Below are positions 55,179-64,000 of a DNA stretch of 64,000 nt, piece by piece. The notes below the pieces were generated by a model. The model was not told where the DNA came from and searched no databases. It was given only the letters and a program-made list of their open reading frames with translations. The stretch is from Pseudoalteromonas holothuriae (GTDB lineage Bacteria; Pseudomonadota; Gammaproteobacteria; Enterobacterales; Alteromonadaceae): contig NZ_CAMAPC010000007.1 in NCBI RefSeq assembly GCF_945859825.1, positions 186,001 through 250,000 on the forward strand, written 5' to 3'. Numbering within the stretch: position 1 is the first letter of the stretch; each line of letters begins with the position of its first letter. The translations under genes and the position numbers were made by a program.

Positions 55179-56303
55179 TCAGTCATCCGTAATGACGATA
55201 TCGACAGTTGGGGCCGACAGCGTTTGATAATAGAGCATGCTGCTGAGTGTTTGAGCGCATGCTGCGTAATGTTCAAAAATATTGGCATGCTCAACGGATA
55301 GACAGCCTCCAAGTTCAGACGTCTCTCTGATCTCCATGTTAAGCGGTATCGCGGCCAACAATGGTACTGCATGTCGAAGTGCTAACTGTTCGCCACCGTG
55401 TTTGCCAAACACATGATTTTTTTCACCACAATGCGTGCATACAAAATGGCTCATATTTTCAATTAACCCCAAAATAGGTAAGTTAACCTTGTTGAACATA
55501 GCGATGCCTTTTTGTGCATCAAGCAATGCCAAGTCTTGCGGGGTTGTCACAATCAACGCACCACTGGCTGGTACTTTTTGTGTCATTGTTAATTGAATAT
55601 CACCCGTGCCCGGCGGCATATCTACAATTAAATAGTCAAGTTCACCCCATTGAGTTTCGTTCAGCAACTGGTTAAGTGCGCCAGATGCCATTGGGCCACG
55701 CCAAACGGTGGCATCTTGTGGAGAAACTAAAAAACCGATTGATTGTACCTTAATTCCATCTTTGCTGATTGGATTTAGTGTCTGATTATCTTGTGTTGTC
55801 GGTTTTTCATCCATAACCGAAAACAATGAAGGAATAGAAGGCCCATATATGTCAGCATCGAGCACTCCCACTTTGCCACCTTGAGCTTGTAAAGCGCGTG
55901 CTAAGTTAACCGCAGTTGTTGACTTGCCAACTCCACCTTTGCCTGAAGCAACCAATACAATATGTTTTATATTTTTGAATTTATAGGCTTTTGGCAACAA
56001 ACAGTTAATAACAACGTCAATGCTTTTATCAAATTTTGACGATAGCATTTCACGCAAAAAAACAGCAGCTCCAGATGCCGCAAATGGCAGATTCAAAGTT
56101 ACTTTTACTATTGAGCCCTGAATGTCAATTTTCTCCACCCAACTTGACTCAATACCTAATGGAAATACGCTACTTTTATACGCTGCCAACTCGCTAAAAA
56201 TCTGTTGTTCTAATTGATTGTCTTTTTTAAAAAGTTTATTGAGGCCAAACATAGAAATAAAACGCACTCTAGTGATGAAAAAGGCCACGGAATTATGTAA
56301 CAT
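55179..56303 (-). CDS. Mrp/ApbC-family Fe-S carrier ATPase
   Basis: Up to 374 aa. P-loop with the deviant Walker A motif GKGGVGKSTTAVNLA, DADIYGPSIPSLF, VDMPPGTGDIQLT and the C-terminal CTHC motif for Fe-S binding. An N-terminal MIP18-like segment precedes it. The family carries Fe-S clusters to apo-proteins. The start is unsure: a second ATG at 56252 (MFGLNKLFKK) would give 357 aa, and neither has a strong SD. It is divergent from metG, an order also found in E. coli. Confidence 0.93.
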   Translation of the reverse strand: MLHNSVAFFITRVRFISMFGLNKLFKKDNQLEQQIFSELAAYKSSVFPLGIESSWVEKIDIQGSIVKVTLNLPFAASGAAVFLREMLSSKFDKSIDVVINCLLPKAYKFKNIKHIVLVASGKGGVGKSTTAVNLARALQAQGGKVGVLDADIYGPSIPSLFSVMDEKPTTQDNQTLNPISKDGIKVQSIGFLVSPQDATVWRGPMASGALNQLLNETQWGELDYLIVDMPPGTGDIQLTMTQKVPASGALIVTTPQDLALLDAQKGIAMFNKVNLPILGLIENMSHFVCTHCGEKNHVFGKHGGEQLALRHAVPLLAAIPLNMEIRETSELGGCLSVEHANIFEHYAACAQTLSSMLYYQTLSAPTVDIVITDD

Positions 56304-56422
56304 TCAACCCATTAAAACCAGTCTATTAATGCGATACATGTCACTAAAATGGCAAGTGATTGCTTAAACTTTGCGGTTTGGCTGATAATTGAACGCAGTC
56401 ACGCGACAATCTTGGAACAGTT

Positions 56423-58450
56423 ATGACGAAGAGAAAAATTCTCATCACCAGTGCATTACCTTATGCAAACGGACCTACGCACCTTGGTCACATGTTAGAA
56501 TATATTCAAACAGACATTTGGTCTCGCTTTCAAAAATTGCGCGGCCATGAAACCTATTATGTGTGCGCAGATGATGCTCACGGCACGCCCATTATGCTCA
56601 ATGCACAAAAACAAGGGATCAGCCCTGAAGAAATGGTTAAAAATGTCAGTATTGAGCGCCAACGCGACTTTGCAGATTTCAATATTGAATTTGATAACTA
56701 CCATAGTACTCACAGTGAAGAGAACCGTGAACTAAGCGCGCTCATCTATAAGCGTTTGGATGAAAAAGGTCACATTAAAAAGCGCACGATTTCTCAGCTT
56801 TTTGACCCTGAAAAAAATATTTTCCTACCAGATCGTTTCGTAACAGGTACTTGTCCAACATGTGATGCACAGGACCAAAATGGTGATAGCTGTGATGCTT
56901 GTGGTGCAACTTATAGCCCTACCGAGCTAAAAAATCCACGTTCAGTTATGTCAGGAGCAACACCTGTTTTAAAAGACTCTGAGCATTTCTTTTTTGACTT
57001 GCCCGCTTTTGAGGGCATGTTAAAAGAGTGGTTACACTCTGGTTCATTACAATCAGAAATGGCAAATAAACTTGAAGAATGGTTTGCTGATGGCCTGCAG
57101 CAGTGGGACATTAGCCGTGATGCTCCTTACTTTGGCTTTGAAATTCCAGGTGCTCCTGGTAAATACTTCTACGTGTGGCTCGATGCACCAATCGGTTACA
57201 TGGCAAGCTTTAAAAACCTCTGTGATAAAAAAGGCCTAAATTTTGATGAGTTTTGGGCTGAAGACGCTAACACCGAGCTTTATCACTTCATTGGCAAAGA
57301 TATTATCTACTTCCACAGCCTGTTTTGGCCAGCCATGCTAGAGGGTGCACAGTTCCGAAAACCAACAAATGTCTATGCACATGGCTTTGTAACAGTCAAT
57401 GGCGCAAAGATGTCCAAGTCCAAAGGAACCTTTATTAAGGCGCGTACCTACTTAGAACATTTAGACCCAGAGTTTTTAAGGTATTACTTTGGGGCCAAAT
57501 TAAATAGCGGCATTACCGACTTAGATCTAAATTTAGACGATTTTGCGCAACGTGTTAACTCGGATTTAGTCGGTAAAGTCGTCAACATCGCCTCACGATG
57601 TGCTGGCTTTATTAGCAAGAAGTTTGACGGAAAAATGAGTGATAATGTGCTTGAACCTGAGCTTATCGCGCAGTTTAAAAACGCCTCTGAGAGCATTGCG
57701 CAATATTATGAACAACGTGATTACAGCAGAGCCATTCGTGAAATTATGGCGCTTGCTGATAAAGCAAACCAGTTTATTGATGCACAAGCACCATGGGTAT
57801 TAATTAAGGATGAACAAACGCAAGCACAAGCGCATGATGTGTGTTCTGCTGGTCTAAATATGTTCAAAATATTAATGACCTATTTAAAACCTGTTTTACC
57901 TGCCATGGCTGCCAATGTAGAACAGTTTTTGAATACTGAATTAACTTGGGATAGTACGCAAGATGTACTTACTGGGCATAGTATCAACAAATTTAAAGCG
58001 CTCATGCAACGTGTTGATATGGATAAAGTAAACCTGATGCTAGATGAATCTAAAGAAAGCTTGGAAGCCAGTAACAAACCTAAGCTCGACCCAAATAGCC
58101 CACTGGCCAAAGAGCCTATTTGCGAAGAGATTGAATTTAACGACTTTGCCAAGGTAGACTTACGCGTCGCTAAAATAGCCAAAGCTGAACATGTCGAAGG
58201 CGCGGAAAAGTTACTTAAACTCACCCTTGATTTAGGTGGTGAAACTCGCCAAGTATTTGCAGGCATAAAATCAGCATACTCTCCAGAGGAGATTGAGGGT
58301 AAGCTGACTATAATGGTCGCTAACTTAAAACCGCGAAAAATGCGCTTTGGTATGTCAGAGGGTATGGTTTTAGCAGCAGGTCCTGGTGGCAAAGAAATTT
58401 ATATTTTAAACCCAGATGAAGGTTCTGAACCAGGCATGCGCGTCATGTAA
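56423..58450 (+). CDS. metG: methionyl-tRNA synthetase
   Basis: 675 aa (E. coli 677). Class I synthetase: the HIGH-like motif is in [12 protein letters not shown], the zinc knuckle in [26 protein letters not shown] near residue 335, and a C-terminal Trbp111-like dimerisation/tRNA-binding domain ([20 protein letters not shown] ... [10 protein letters not shown]). All parts are complete. The terminator at 58471 ends the transcript. Confidence 0.97.
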   Translation: MTKRKILITSALPYANGPTHLGHMLEYIQTDIWSRFQKLRGHETYYVCADDAHGTPIMLNAQKQGISPEEMVKNVSIERQRDFADFNIEFDNYHSTHSEENRELSALIYKRLDEKGHIKKRTISQLFDPEKNIFLPDRFVTGTCPTCDAQDQNGDSCDACGATYSPTELKNPRSVMSGATPVLKDSEHFFFDLPAFEGMLKEWLHSGSLQSEMANKLEEWFADGLQQWDISRDAPYFGFEIPGAPGKYFYVWLDAPIGYMASFKNLCDKKGLNFDEFWAEDANTELYHFIGKDIIYFHSLFWPAMLEGAQFRKPTNVYAHGFVTVNGAKMSKSKGTFIKARTYLEHLDPEFLRYYFGAKLNSGITDLDLNLDDFAQRVNSDLVGKVVNIASRCAGFISKKFDGKMSDNVLEPELIAQFKNASESIAQYYEQRDYSRAIREIMALADKANQFIDAQAPWVLIKDEQTQAQAHDVCSAGLNMFKILMTYLKPVLPAMAANVEQFLNTELTWDSTQDVLTGHSINKFKALMQRVDMDKVNLMLDESKESLEASNKPKLDPNSPLAKEPICEEIEFNDFAKVDLRVAKIAKAEHVEGAEKLLKLTLDLGGETRQVFAGIKSAYSPEEIEGKLTIMVANLKPRKMRFGMSEGMVLAAGPGGKEIYILNPDEGSEPGMRVM

Positions 58451-58470
58451 GCTTATTATTTTATATTTTT

Positions 58471-58491
58471 AAAGGCCCATTATGGGCCTTT
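58471..58491 (+). terminator. intrinsic terminator after metG
   Basis: Perfect 9-bp stem AAAGGCCCA / TGGGCCTTT with a 3-nt loop and short T-run, 20 bp after the stop. Confidence 0.85.
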
Positions 58492-58656
58492 TCCATATTT
58501 ATACCTGAAAGTATTACAAAAAGCCTCATATGTAATGCTTTGTTACAACTTTAGAACCTAAATAAACAACTAGACATATCTTATCGTTTATTATCCTTGT
58601 ATCGGTATCAACAAAAGCTTGATACCAACAACATCAACAGTTGGAAGGAAGATAAC

Positions 58657-59832
58657 GTGGCTAGTAAAAAACAAATATTATTACCCCTTGCGGTATTAGT
58701 CGGAGGCATAGGCATAGCAGTCGCATTCTCAGCAATGAAACAGCCTCCTGAACAAAAACCCGAACAAGTAATTCACCCCCTTGTCGAAACCAAACCTATA
58801 CTCGTTGCGCCGATGCAACTCAATGTAGATTCATATGGACTGGTCAAACCAAAATACAACACTGAGCTTGTCGCCCAAGTAAGCGGTCAAGTGATTGCTG
58901 TGTCTGATGCGTTTGTAAAGGGTGGGTTTGTAAATCAAGGGGATATACTTGCCCGTATCGATCCGAACGACTATGAAGCCGCTTTAATTGAAGCACAAGC
59001 AAGCCTTGCACAAGCAAGCTCTGCACTGGAAATAGAACAAGCACAAGCGCACGTTGCAAAGACTGAGTGGCAGCGCATTAAAGATAATGCCAGCGCAACA
59101 ATTCCATCCGAGTTGTACTTGCGCAAACCACAATTAGCAGAGAAACTTGCAAGTTTTCGCGCTGCACAAGCGAGTGTAAAAAGAGCAAAACGCAACTTAG
59201 AACGCACTTACATTAAAGCCCCTTACGATGCAATTATTGCCAGTAGAGATTTAAGCCTAGGGAGTGTTGTCAATCCTGGTAGTACATTTGGTATGCTTAA
59301 CGCAACATCAGTTGCCGAGATACGCTTACCTGTCGCCGATAATGAGTTGCAATACCTTGTTAATGGAGGAATTAATGCAAACGTAACACTCACCGCCCAA
59401 GTTGAAGGTAAACCAGTAAAGTGGCAAGGAACGATTGTTCGCAGCGAAGGGGTTATTGACCAACGCAGCCGTATGACCTACCTCGTTGCGCAGGTAAAAA
59501 GACCCTACGCAAGTGATAGAACACCACTTCGCTTTGGGGCTTACCTAAATGCCACAATCGATGGCAAAACCATTGATAATGCTGCATCAATTCCTCAGTA
59601 CCTGGTTAAAAATGGCCAAGTGTCCATTATTAATGATGACCACACATTAAGCTTTAAAACGCTCAACATAATAAGAGAATATAATGGCTATTCCATTGTA
59701 GATGCGGGAATTAACAATGGCGCGCAACTAATAACCTCAGCGCTTGAGTACCCTACTGAAGGCATGCAACTTAAATTAAATGATGGTACCGAGTCGGTGA
59801 CTGATACTCAGCTTGCATTGAAAGAGGAGTAG
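58657..59832 (+). CDS. RND efflux periplasmic adaptor (membrane fusion protein)
   Basis: 391 aa from a GTG at 58657 with GGAAGGAAG upstream; earlier in-frame codons add an unconserved stretch. One N-terminal membrane anchor (ILLPLAVLVGGIGIAVAF), no lipobox. The order lipoyl half (VAQVSGQVIAVSDAFVKGGFVNQGDILARIDP), coiled coil (AQASLAQASSALEIEQAQ ...), second lipoyl half (RTYIKAPYDAIIASRDLSLGSVVNPG) and beta-barrel domains is that of HlyD/AcrA adaptors. It links the pump at 59836 to an outer-membrane channel not encoded here. Confidence 0.93.
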   Translation: MASKKQILLPLAVLVGGIGIAVAFSAMKQPPEQKPEQVIHPLVETKPILVAPMQLNVDSYGLVKPKYNTELVAQVSGQVIAVSDAFVKGGFVNQGDILARIDPNDYEAALIEAQASLAQASSALEIEQAQAHVAKTEWQRIKDNASATIPSELYLRKPQLAEKLASFRAAQASVKRAKRNLERTYIKAPYDAIIASRDLSLGSVVNPGSTFGMLNATSVAEIRLPVADNELQYLVNGGINANVTLTAQVEGKPVKWQGTIVRSEGVIDQRSRMTYLVAQVKRPYASDRTPLRFGAYLNATIDGKTIDNAASIPQYLVKNGQVSIINDDHTLSFKTLNIIREYNGYSIVDAGINNGAQLITSALEYPTEGMQLKLNDGTESVTDTQLALKEE

Positions 59833-59835
59833 ATC

Positions 59836-62800
59836 ATGAGTAATCTAACTGAAAAAGGCATTATTGCGTGGTTTGCACGCAACCCAGTTGCCGCAAATTT
59901 ACTCATGATATTTATTCTCGTAGGTGGGTTACTTACTTCTTTTTCAATCAGAAAGCAGATGTTTCCACAATATGAAAGTCACTGGTTAAGTGTACAAGCC
60001 ATATACCCTGGGGCTGCACCACAAGAAGTAGAAGAAGGCATCACAATTAAGGTCGAAGAAGCCATGGAAGGGCTTGAAGGGATCAAACGAATGATCACCT
60101 ATTCCAACCGTGGCTTTTCACAAACTTGGATTGAAGTTGAAGATCACTACGACCCCCTTTTGGTGTTAGACGAAGTTAAAATGCAAGTTGACTCTGTACC
60201 TAGTTTTCCTGTTGGTATGGAGCGCCCAATAGTCAGCTATGACAAGGCAACCCAAGAAGTAATGTGGCTGTCTTTATATGGTGATTTAAATAATGTGCAA
60301 CTAAAAGAACTCGGTAACACTATTCATGACGAGATGCTGGCTCTACCAGGTATTAATTTGGTGCAATTTTATAGTGGCCTAAACTATGAAATTGGTATCG
60401 AAGTAAGCCCAGATAAATTAAGAGAATATGGTTTAAGCTTTAGAGATATTTCACAAGCTGTGCAGTCTTTTTCTGCGAATATGTCTGCAGGTCAAATTCG
60501 CTCTGATAATGGCTACATTTCAATGCGTGTTGAAAATCAAGCATACCGTGGCAATGAGTTCGCAAACCTTCCTCTGATAACGCTTGAAGATGGTGCGCAA
60601 GTTAGTTTAGGTGATGTAGCAACTATCCATGATGGTTTTGAAGAAGGACTACAGTATTCTAAATACAATGGTAAAAACTCACTCACCTTTGAAATTCAAG
60701 CATCCAAAGATCAAGATATTACCGTCGTTGCAAGTACCATTAATAACTACCTTGCGCAACGTTCAAAAACGTTACCTAATGGCGTTAATATCGAGCCATT
60801 TATTGACCTAACATACTATCTCAATGGTCGCCTCAACATGATGATAGAAAACATGATTTTAGGTGGTATTTTAGTCATGTTAATGCTGGCATTATTTTTA
60901 CGCGTCAGATTAGCTTTTTGGGTAATGATGGGCTTACCAGTTTCTTTTCTAGGTGCATTTTTACTTATGCCAATAGGCACTTTAGATATTACTATTAACC
61001 TAGCATCTCTTTTTGCCTTTATTTTGGTTCTAGGAATAGTCGTTGATGATGCCATTGTGGTCGGCGAGTCTGTGCACTCCGAAATTGAAAAGCATGGCCA
61101 CACATTAGATAATGTGGTTCGAGGTGTTAAGCGTGTTGCTATTCCAGCAACCTTTGGTGTGCTCACCACTATCGCCGCTTTCTTGCCACAAACATTTGCA
61201 ACAGGCCCTGCTGCTGCATTTTCTAAAGCCATCGGCGGAGTGATTATTCTGTGTTTGATTTTCTCTTTAATCGAATCAAAACTAATCTTGCCAGCTCACT
61301 TAGCCGCCATGAAAAATAAACCGAGCAACCCTAAAAACCCATTCCACCGTTTGCGTGCGTCACTTGATGGTGGTTTAAAACATTTTATCGATAAGATGTA
61401 TCGTCCATTTATTGAGCGATGTATCCACTATCGCTATACCGTTATTATCAGCTTTCTAGCCATTATTATTGTTGCTGGTGGAATGTTTGCCGGTGGTTTC
61501 ATTAAGTTTGTTGCTAATCCGAAAATTCCACATGATTTTCCACAAATCAGTATTGAAATGAACTTATCATCATCAGAGTCGGCGACACTACAAACTGTAC
61601 AAAAAGTGGAAGCATTAATCTTAGAAGTAGATAAGCAAATTGAAGCGACCTATGGCACTGGTATGATCCGTGATTTGTCAGTGAGTTTAAGAGGGCGCAC
61701 AAATGCTAATATTATGGCTATTTTAGTCGAGCCGGATTTAAGACCTGTTGATACTTTTGCGCTAAGTGCCATGTGGCGAGAGCAGATGCCACCATTGCCT
61801 GGCGTTAAAACACTTAATATTCAAGATAGTATTGGTAATGGCGGACGAGATGATGGAGACATTAATTTCCGCTTAGAAGGTAAAAACAAAGATCAACTTC
61901 AAGAAGTCGCAAACTTATTAAGAGAGAAACTCAATACTATTGAGGGCGTCGGTGATGTAAATGACTCGATGCAAAGCTCAACGGATGAAGTTCAACTTGA
62001 ACTTAAACCTTTAGCTTACAGCATGGGCCTCACTTTATCTGATGTTGCCTCTCAAGTTAACTTTAGCTACTACGGCTTAGAGGCACAAAGAATCTTACGA
62101 GATGGTGAAGAAATTAAAGTGATGATCCGCTATCCAAAAGAAGCCCGCAACTCAATTAGTGATATTCAAGATGTGCGTATTATCAGCCCATCAGGTGCTG
62201 AAGTGCCTTTAATTGAAATTGCGAATGTGAAACTAGTTGATGGTGTAAACCGTATTCGTCGTGAAAATGCAAAGCGTACTGTAAACGTCTGGGCATCTGT
62301 GGATACTAACCAAGCTGAACCTTTTAAAATTGCTGAAGAAATACGCGATGAATATTTGCCTTCTTTATTAAAAAATTATCCGGGCGTAACCAGCAATGTT
62401 GCTGGTCGTATTCAAGAAGAAATGAACAGTGTGGCTGAGCAAGTCAGAGACTTCGCACTTTCTCTGATGATTATCTTCGCACTGCTGGCGATCCCACTGC
62501 GCTCATACTCTCAGCCTCTTCTTATCATGTCGGTGATCCCATTTGGCGTTGTGGGTGCTGTCATTGGTCATATGGTTATGGGTATCACTATGAGTAGCTT
62601 ATCTTTCTTCGGAATTATAGCTGTAGCAGGTGTTGTGGTTAATGATTCATTAGTGATGGTTGATTTTGTCAATAAAGCGCGAGAACAAGGTAGAACAATC
62701 AAACAAGCGGTTGTTGATGCCGGATGCATGCGCTTTAGAGCAATACTATTAACCTCCTTAACTACGTTTATGGGGTTGGTTCCAATTATCACGGAAACAA

Positions 62801-62982
62801 GTTTGCAGGCTCAAATTGTTATACCAATGGCTGTATCGCTCGCATTTGGCGTCTTATTCGCCACTGTAATCACGCTCGTACTCATACCATGTCAATATGT
62901 TGTACTCGAAGATATTAAAGCACTCTTTAAAAAGTGGTTTAATAAAGCAGACCACACGCCAGCTGTAACAGAACAAATTTAA
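59836..62982 (+). CDS. RND-family efflux transporter permease
   Basis: 1048 aa, normal for an AcrB-type inner-membrane pump. It has twelve membrane helices in the 1+5+1+5 pattern with two large periplasmic loops. Seen: an N-terminal WFARNPVAANLLMIFILVGG, and in helix 4 LVLGIVVDDAIVVGESVH with the proton-relay aspartates. In the second half is IIAVAGVVVNDSLVMVDFVNKAREQG. SD GAGGAG precedes the ATG, 3 bp after the adaptor gene. The substrate is unknown. It is 31 kb from the NRPS operon, so there is no positional reason to link the two. Confidence 0.94.
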   Translation: MSNLTEKGIIAWFARNPVAANLLMIFILVGGLLTSFSIRKQMFPQYESHWLSVQAIYPGAAPQEVEEGITIKVEEAMEGLEGIKRMITYSNRGFSQTWIEVEDHYDPLLVLDEVKMQVDSVPSFPVGMERPIVSYDKATQEVMWLSLYGDLNNVQLKELGNTIHDEMLALPGINLVQFYSGLNYEIGIEVSPDKLREYGLSFRDISQAVQSFSANMSAGQIRSDNGYISMRVENQAYRGNEFANLPLITLEDGAQVSLGDVATIHDGFEEGLQYSKYNGKNSLTFEIQASKDQDITVVASTINNYLAQRSKTLPNGVNIEPFIDLTYYLNGRLNMMIENMILGGILVMLMLALFLRVRLAFWVMMGLPVSFLGAFLLMPIGTLDITINLASLFAFILVLGIVVDDAIVVGESVHSEIEKHGHTLDNVVRGVKRVAIPATFGVLTTIAAFLPQTFATGPAAAFSKAIGGVIILCLIFSLIESKLILPAHLAAMKNKPSNPKNPFHRLRASLDGGLKHFIDKMYRPFIERCIHYRYTVIISFLAIIIVAGGMFAGGFIKFVANPKIPHDFPQISIEMNLSSSESATLQTVQKVEALILEVDKQIEATYGTGMIRDLSVSLRGRTNANIMAILVEPDLRPVDTFALSAMWREQMPPLPGVKTLNIQDSIGNGGRDDGDINFRLEGKNKDQLQEVANLLREKLNTIEGVGDVNDSMQSSTDEVQLELKPLAYSMGLTLSDVASQVNFSYYGLEAQRILRDGEEIKVMIRYPKEARNSISDIQDVRIISPSGAEVPLIEIANVKLVDGVNRIRRENAKRTVNVWASVDTNQAEPFKIAEEIRDEYLPSLLKNYPGVTSNVAGRIQEEMNSVAEQVRDFALSLMIIFALLAIPLRSYSQPLLIMSVIPFGVVGAVIGHMVMGITMSSLSFFGIIAVAGVVVNDSLVMVDFVNKAREQGRTIKQAVVDAGCMRFRAILLTSLTTFMGLVPIITETSLQAQIVIPMAVSLAFGVLFATVITLVLIPCQYVVLEDIKALFKKWFNKADHTPAVTEQI

Positions 62983-63000
62983 ATTTGTACCTTCCCAACC

Positions 63001-63028
63001 AAAAAGCTCGTTGAAAAACGAGCTTTTT
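63001..63028 (+). terminator. intrinsic terminator after RND permease
   Basis: Perfect 12-bp stem AAAAAGCTCGTT / AACGAGCTTTTT with a GAAA loop and T-run, 18 bp after the stop codon. Confidence 0.92.
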
Positions 63029-63109
63029 TTATCTCAGCCGCATTCCTGCCTTTACTTATTACTCATTTAATTACAGACTTAAGAAATCTAGAACCATTCT
63101 CAATTTATT

Positions 63110-63547
63110 ATGAAACTAATACAAACAATTCTAGTAACATTTGTTTTATTTTTAGTAGGCTGTGGTGACAGCGATATGCCTAAAGGTGATGAAAGTAACC
63201 CTGGCGTTACCGCAACAATTTATTTCGATGCTTTGTATAATAAGAATAATATAAATATGGCGCTTGAACATGCAACCCCTAGATTAGCGAGAATCATGCG
63301 TTCATATGGAACAGCATCACAATTTGCGCGTAATTTAGTGAATATGCAGTTCGATGAAGTTACCATTGAAATTGATATGACTAATGCAAGCTTACGTGAG
63401 CAATATGGTGACAAAGCAAAAATAAACTTAGTATTTACTGGCTCCTTTAACGGAGATAAAGTCGATGACATGCGCAGCGTTCAAATGCTAAGAAAAAAAG
63501 GCAAATGGTATATCGATAAAATCAATCCAGACCCATTTGCCAGATAA
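63110..63547 (+). CDS. small putative lipoprotein of unknown function
   Basis: 145 aa. The signal peptide ends in a lipobox (FLVGC, Cys at about residue 18) followed by GDSD, so it is probably lipid-anchored; Asp at +3 and not +2 gives no clear inner-membrane retention signal. The mature part (TIYFDALYNKNNINMALEHATPRLARIMRSYG ... LRKKGKWYIDKINPDPF) looks like a single NTF2-like alpha+beta domain. I do not recognise a named family. No SD is evident. Confidence 0.75.
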   Translation: MKLIQTILVTFVLFLVGCGDSDMPKGDESNPGVTATIYFDALYNKNNINMALEHATPRLARIMRSYGTASQFARNLVNMQFDEVTIEIDMTNASLREQYGDKAKINLVFTGSFNGDKVDDMRSVQMLRKKGKWYIDKINPDPFAR

Positions 63548-63555
63548 AATGTTAT

Positions 63556-64000
63556 TCAAAATATATCAACTGAAATCGCTTTTAAACAAGCTTCGTGCGC
63601 ATTTATAAGCGATTTTGCCTCTTCCTTCGACAATGCTTGTTCGCTTTGTGCCAACATAACTAGATCAGCGAATGCTTTATCGTAGCAATATCCTTTATCA
63701 TTTTTTTGCCATTGACTAAATTTAATACGTATAGGTAATGTCGCTTTATATTTAAGATATGCTTGTTCAACTAACGCCACAGCACTATTTGATTGTACCG
63801 AACATAAATGACTTACGCGTTCTCGGGCGCTTTTATCATTTAATATGCTTTTGCTCAAATCAGTTACCATATAATCTGATGGACCCTTAGCACCATGCCC
63901 AAACATATAACAAGCCCGCTTCATTATTTGCGCTACAAACCTGTTAGTAAAATTTTCTATAAAGTCATTTAATGCATCAAAACCCGCTTTTAAGTGATAT
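63556..64000 (-). CDS. hypothetical protein, 5' end cut by window edge
   Basis: An ATG at 63924 would give 122 aa, but the frame stays open to the right edge (upstream residues read AGFDALNDFIENFTNRFVAQ), so the true start is probably outside the window. It contains four Cys and ends KAISVDIF. I do not recognise it. Convergent with the lipoprotein gene, 8 bp apart. Confidence 0.55.
   Translation of the reverse strand, partial: YHLKAGFDALNDFIENFTNRFVAQIMKRACYMFGHGAKGPSDYMVTDLSKSILNDKSARERVSHLCSVQSNSAVALVEQAYLKYKATLPIRIKFSQWQKNDKGYCYDKAFADLVMLAQSEQALSKEEAKSLINAHEACLKAISVDIF

Noticed and set aside
58657..62982. RND pump as exporter of the NRPS product
   Set aside because: It is about 31 kb away, separated by housekeeping genes, and has its own terminator; nothing ties it to the NRPS operon.
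1..64000. CRISPR arrays, tRNA or rRNA genes, insertion sequences, prophage genes
   Set aside because: Looked for on both strands; no regular direct repeats, cloverleaf-like sequences, transposase or integrase motifs were seen.

Overview
The window looks like a piece of a gammaproteobacterial chromosome, most likely Alteromonadales and probably Pseudoalteromonas-like. This is inferred from low to moderate GC, the E. coli-like blocks yfbV/ackA/pta and yffB/dapE, alaA close by, and families I associate with that order (DUF3718, DUF2987, CLCA_X). No database search was possible, so family names rest on motifs read in the translations.

Region 1 (1-31030, minus strand) is a very large nonribosomal peptide synthetase (NRPS) operon of at least four collinear genes. 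In transcription order: NRPS1 (about 5350 aa, C-A-T-C-T-C-T-C-A-T-C-A-T-C-A-T), NRPS2 (1507 aa, docking-C-A[luciferase-like monooxygenase]-T), NRPS3 (3001 aa, docking-C-A[PRMT-like methyltransferase]-T-Cy-A-T-C) and NRPS4 (cut by the left window edge; starts with half a C domain and an A domain that seems interrupted between core motifs A2 and A3). Pocket residues read by eye suggest a peptide of the form X1-(X2)-(X3)-Val/Ile-Ala-Pro-Gly(oxidised)-X8(methylated?)-Cys(thiazoline)-... continuing off the window. The unusual parts are two consecutive A-less C-T didomains and up to three A domains split at three different sites by different inserted segments. This is the best candidate in the window for an undescribed system.

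Region 2 (31031-32291) is a 1.26 kb AT-rich, gene-free stretch holding the upstream region of the NRPS operon, an operator-like dyad and a strong 17-bp hairpin.

Region 3 (32292-64000) is core chromosome: ttcA; DUF2987/Bax-like; dgt; DUF3718; a PstS-like protein with a porin; xthA, a CbiM-like membrane protein and rlmA; yfbV against ackA-pta; an ACT protein, an EIIA-Glc-like protein, a Spx/ArsC-like protein, dapE and an M15 peptidase in one run; alaA; an orphan HPt protein; a DTW protein with a CLCA_X protein; a 7TMR-GGDEF-EAL sensor; mrp-dcd divergent from metG; an RND efflux pair; a small lipoprotein; and a partial unknown gene at the right edge. Several convergent gene pairs are separated by clear hairpin terminators.

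The NRPS operon depends on functions not seen here. No phosphopantetheinyl transferase, MbtH protein, thioesterase, exporter or regulator is visible in the window, so these must lie beyond the left edge or elsewhere in the genome.
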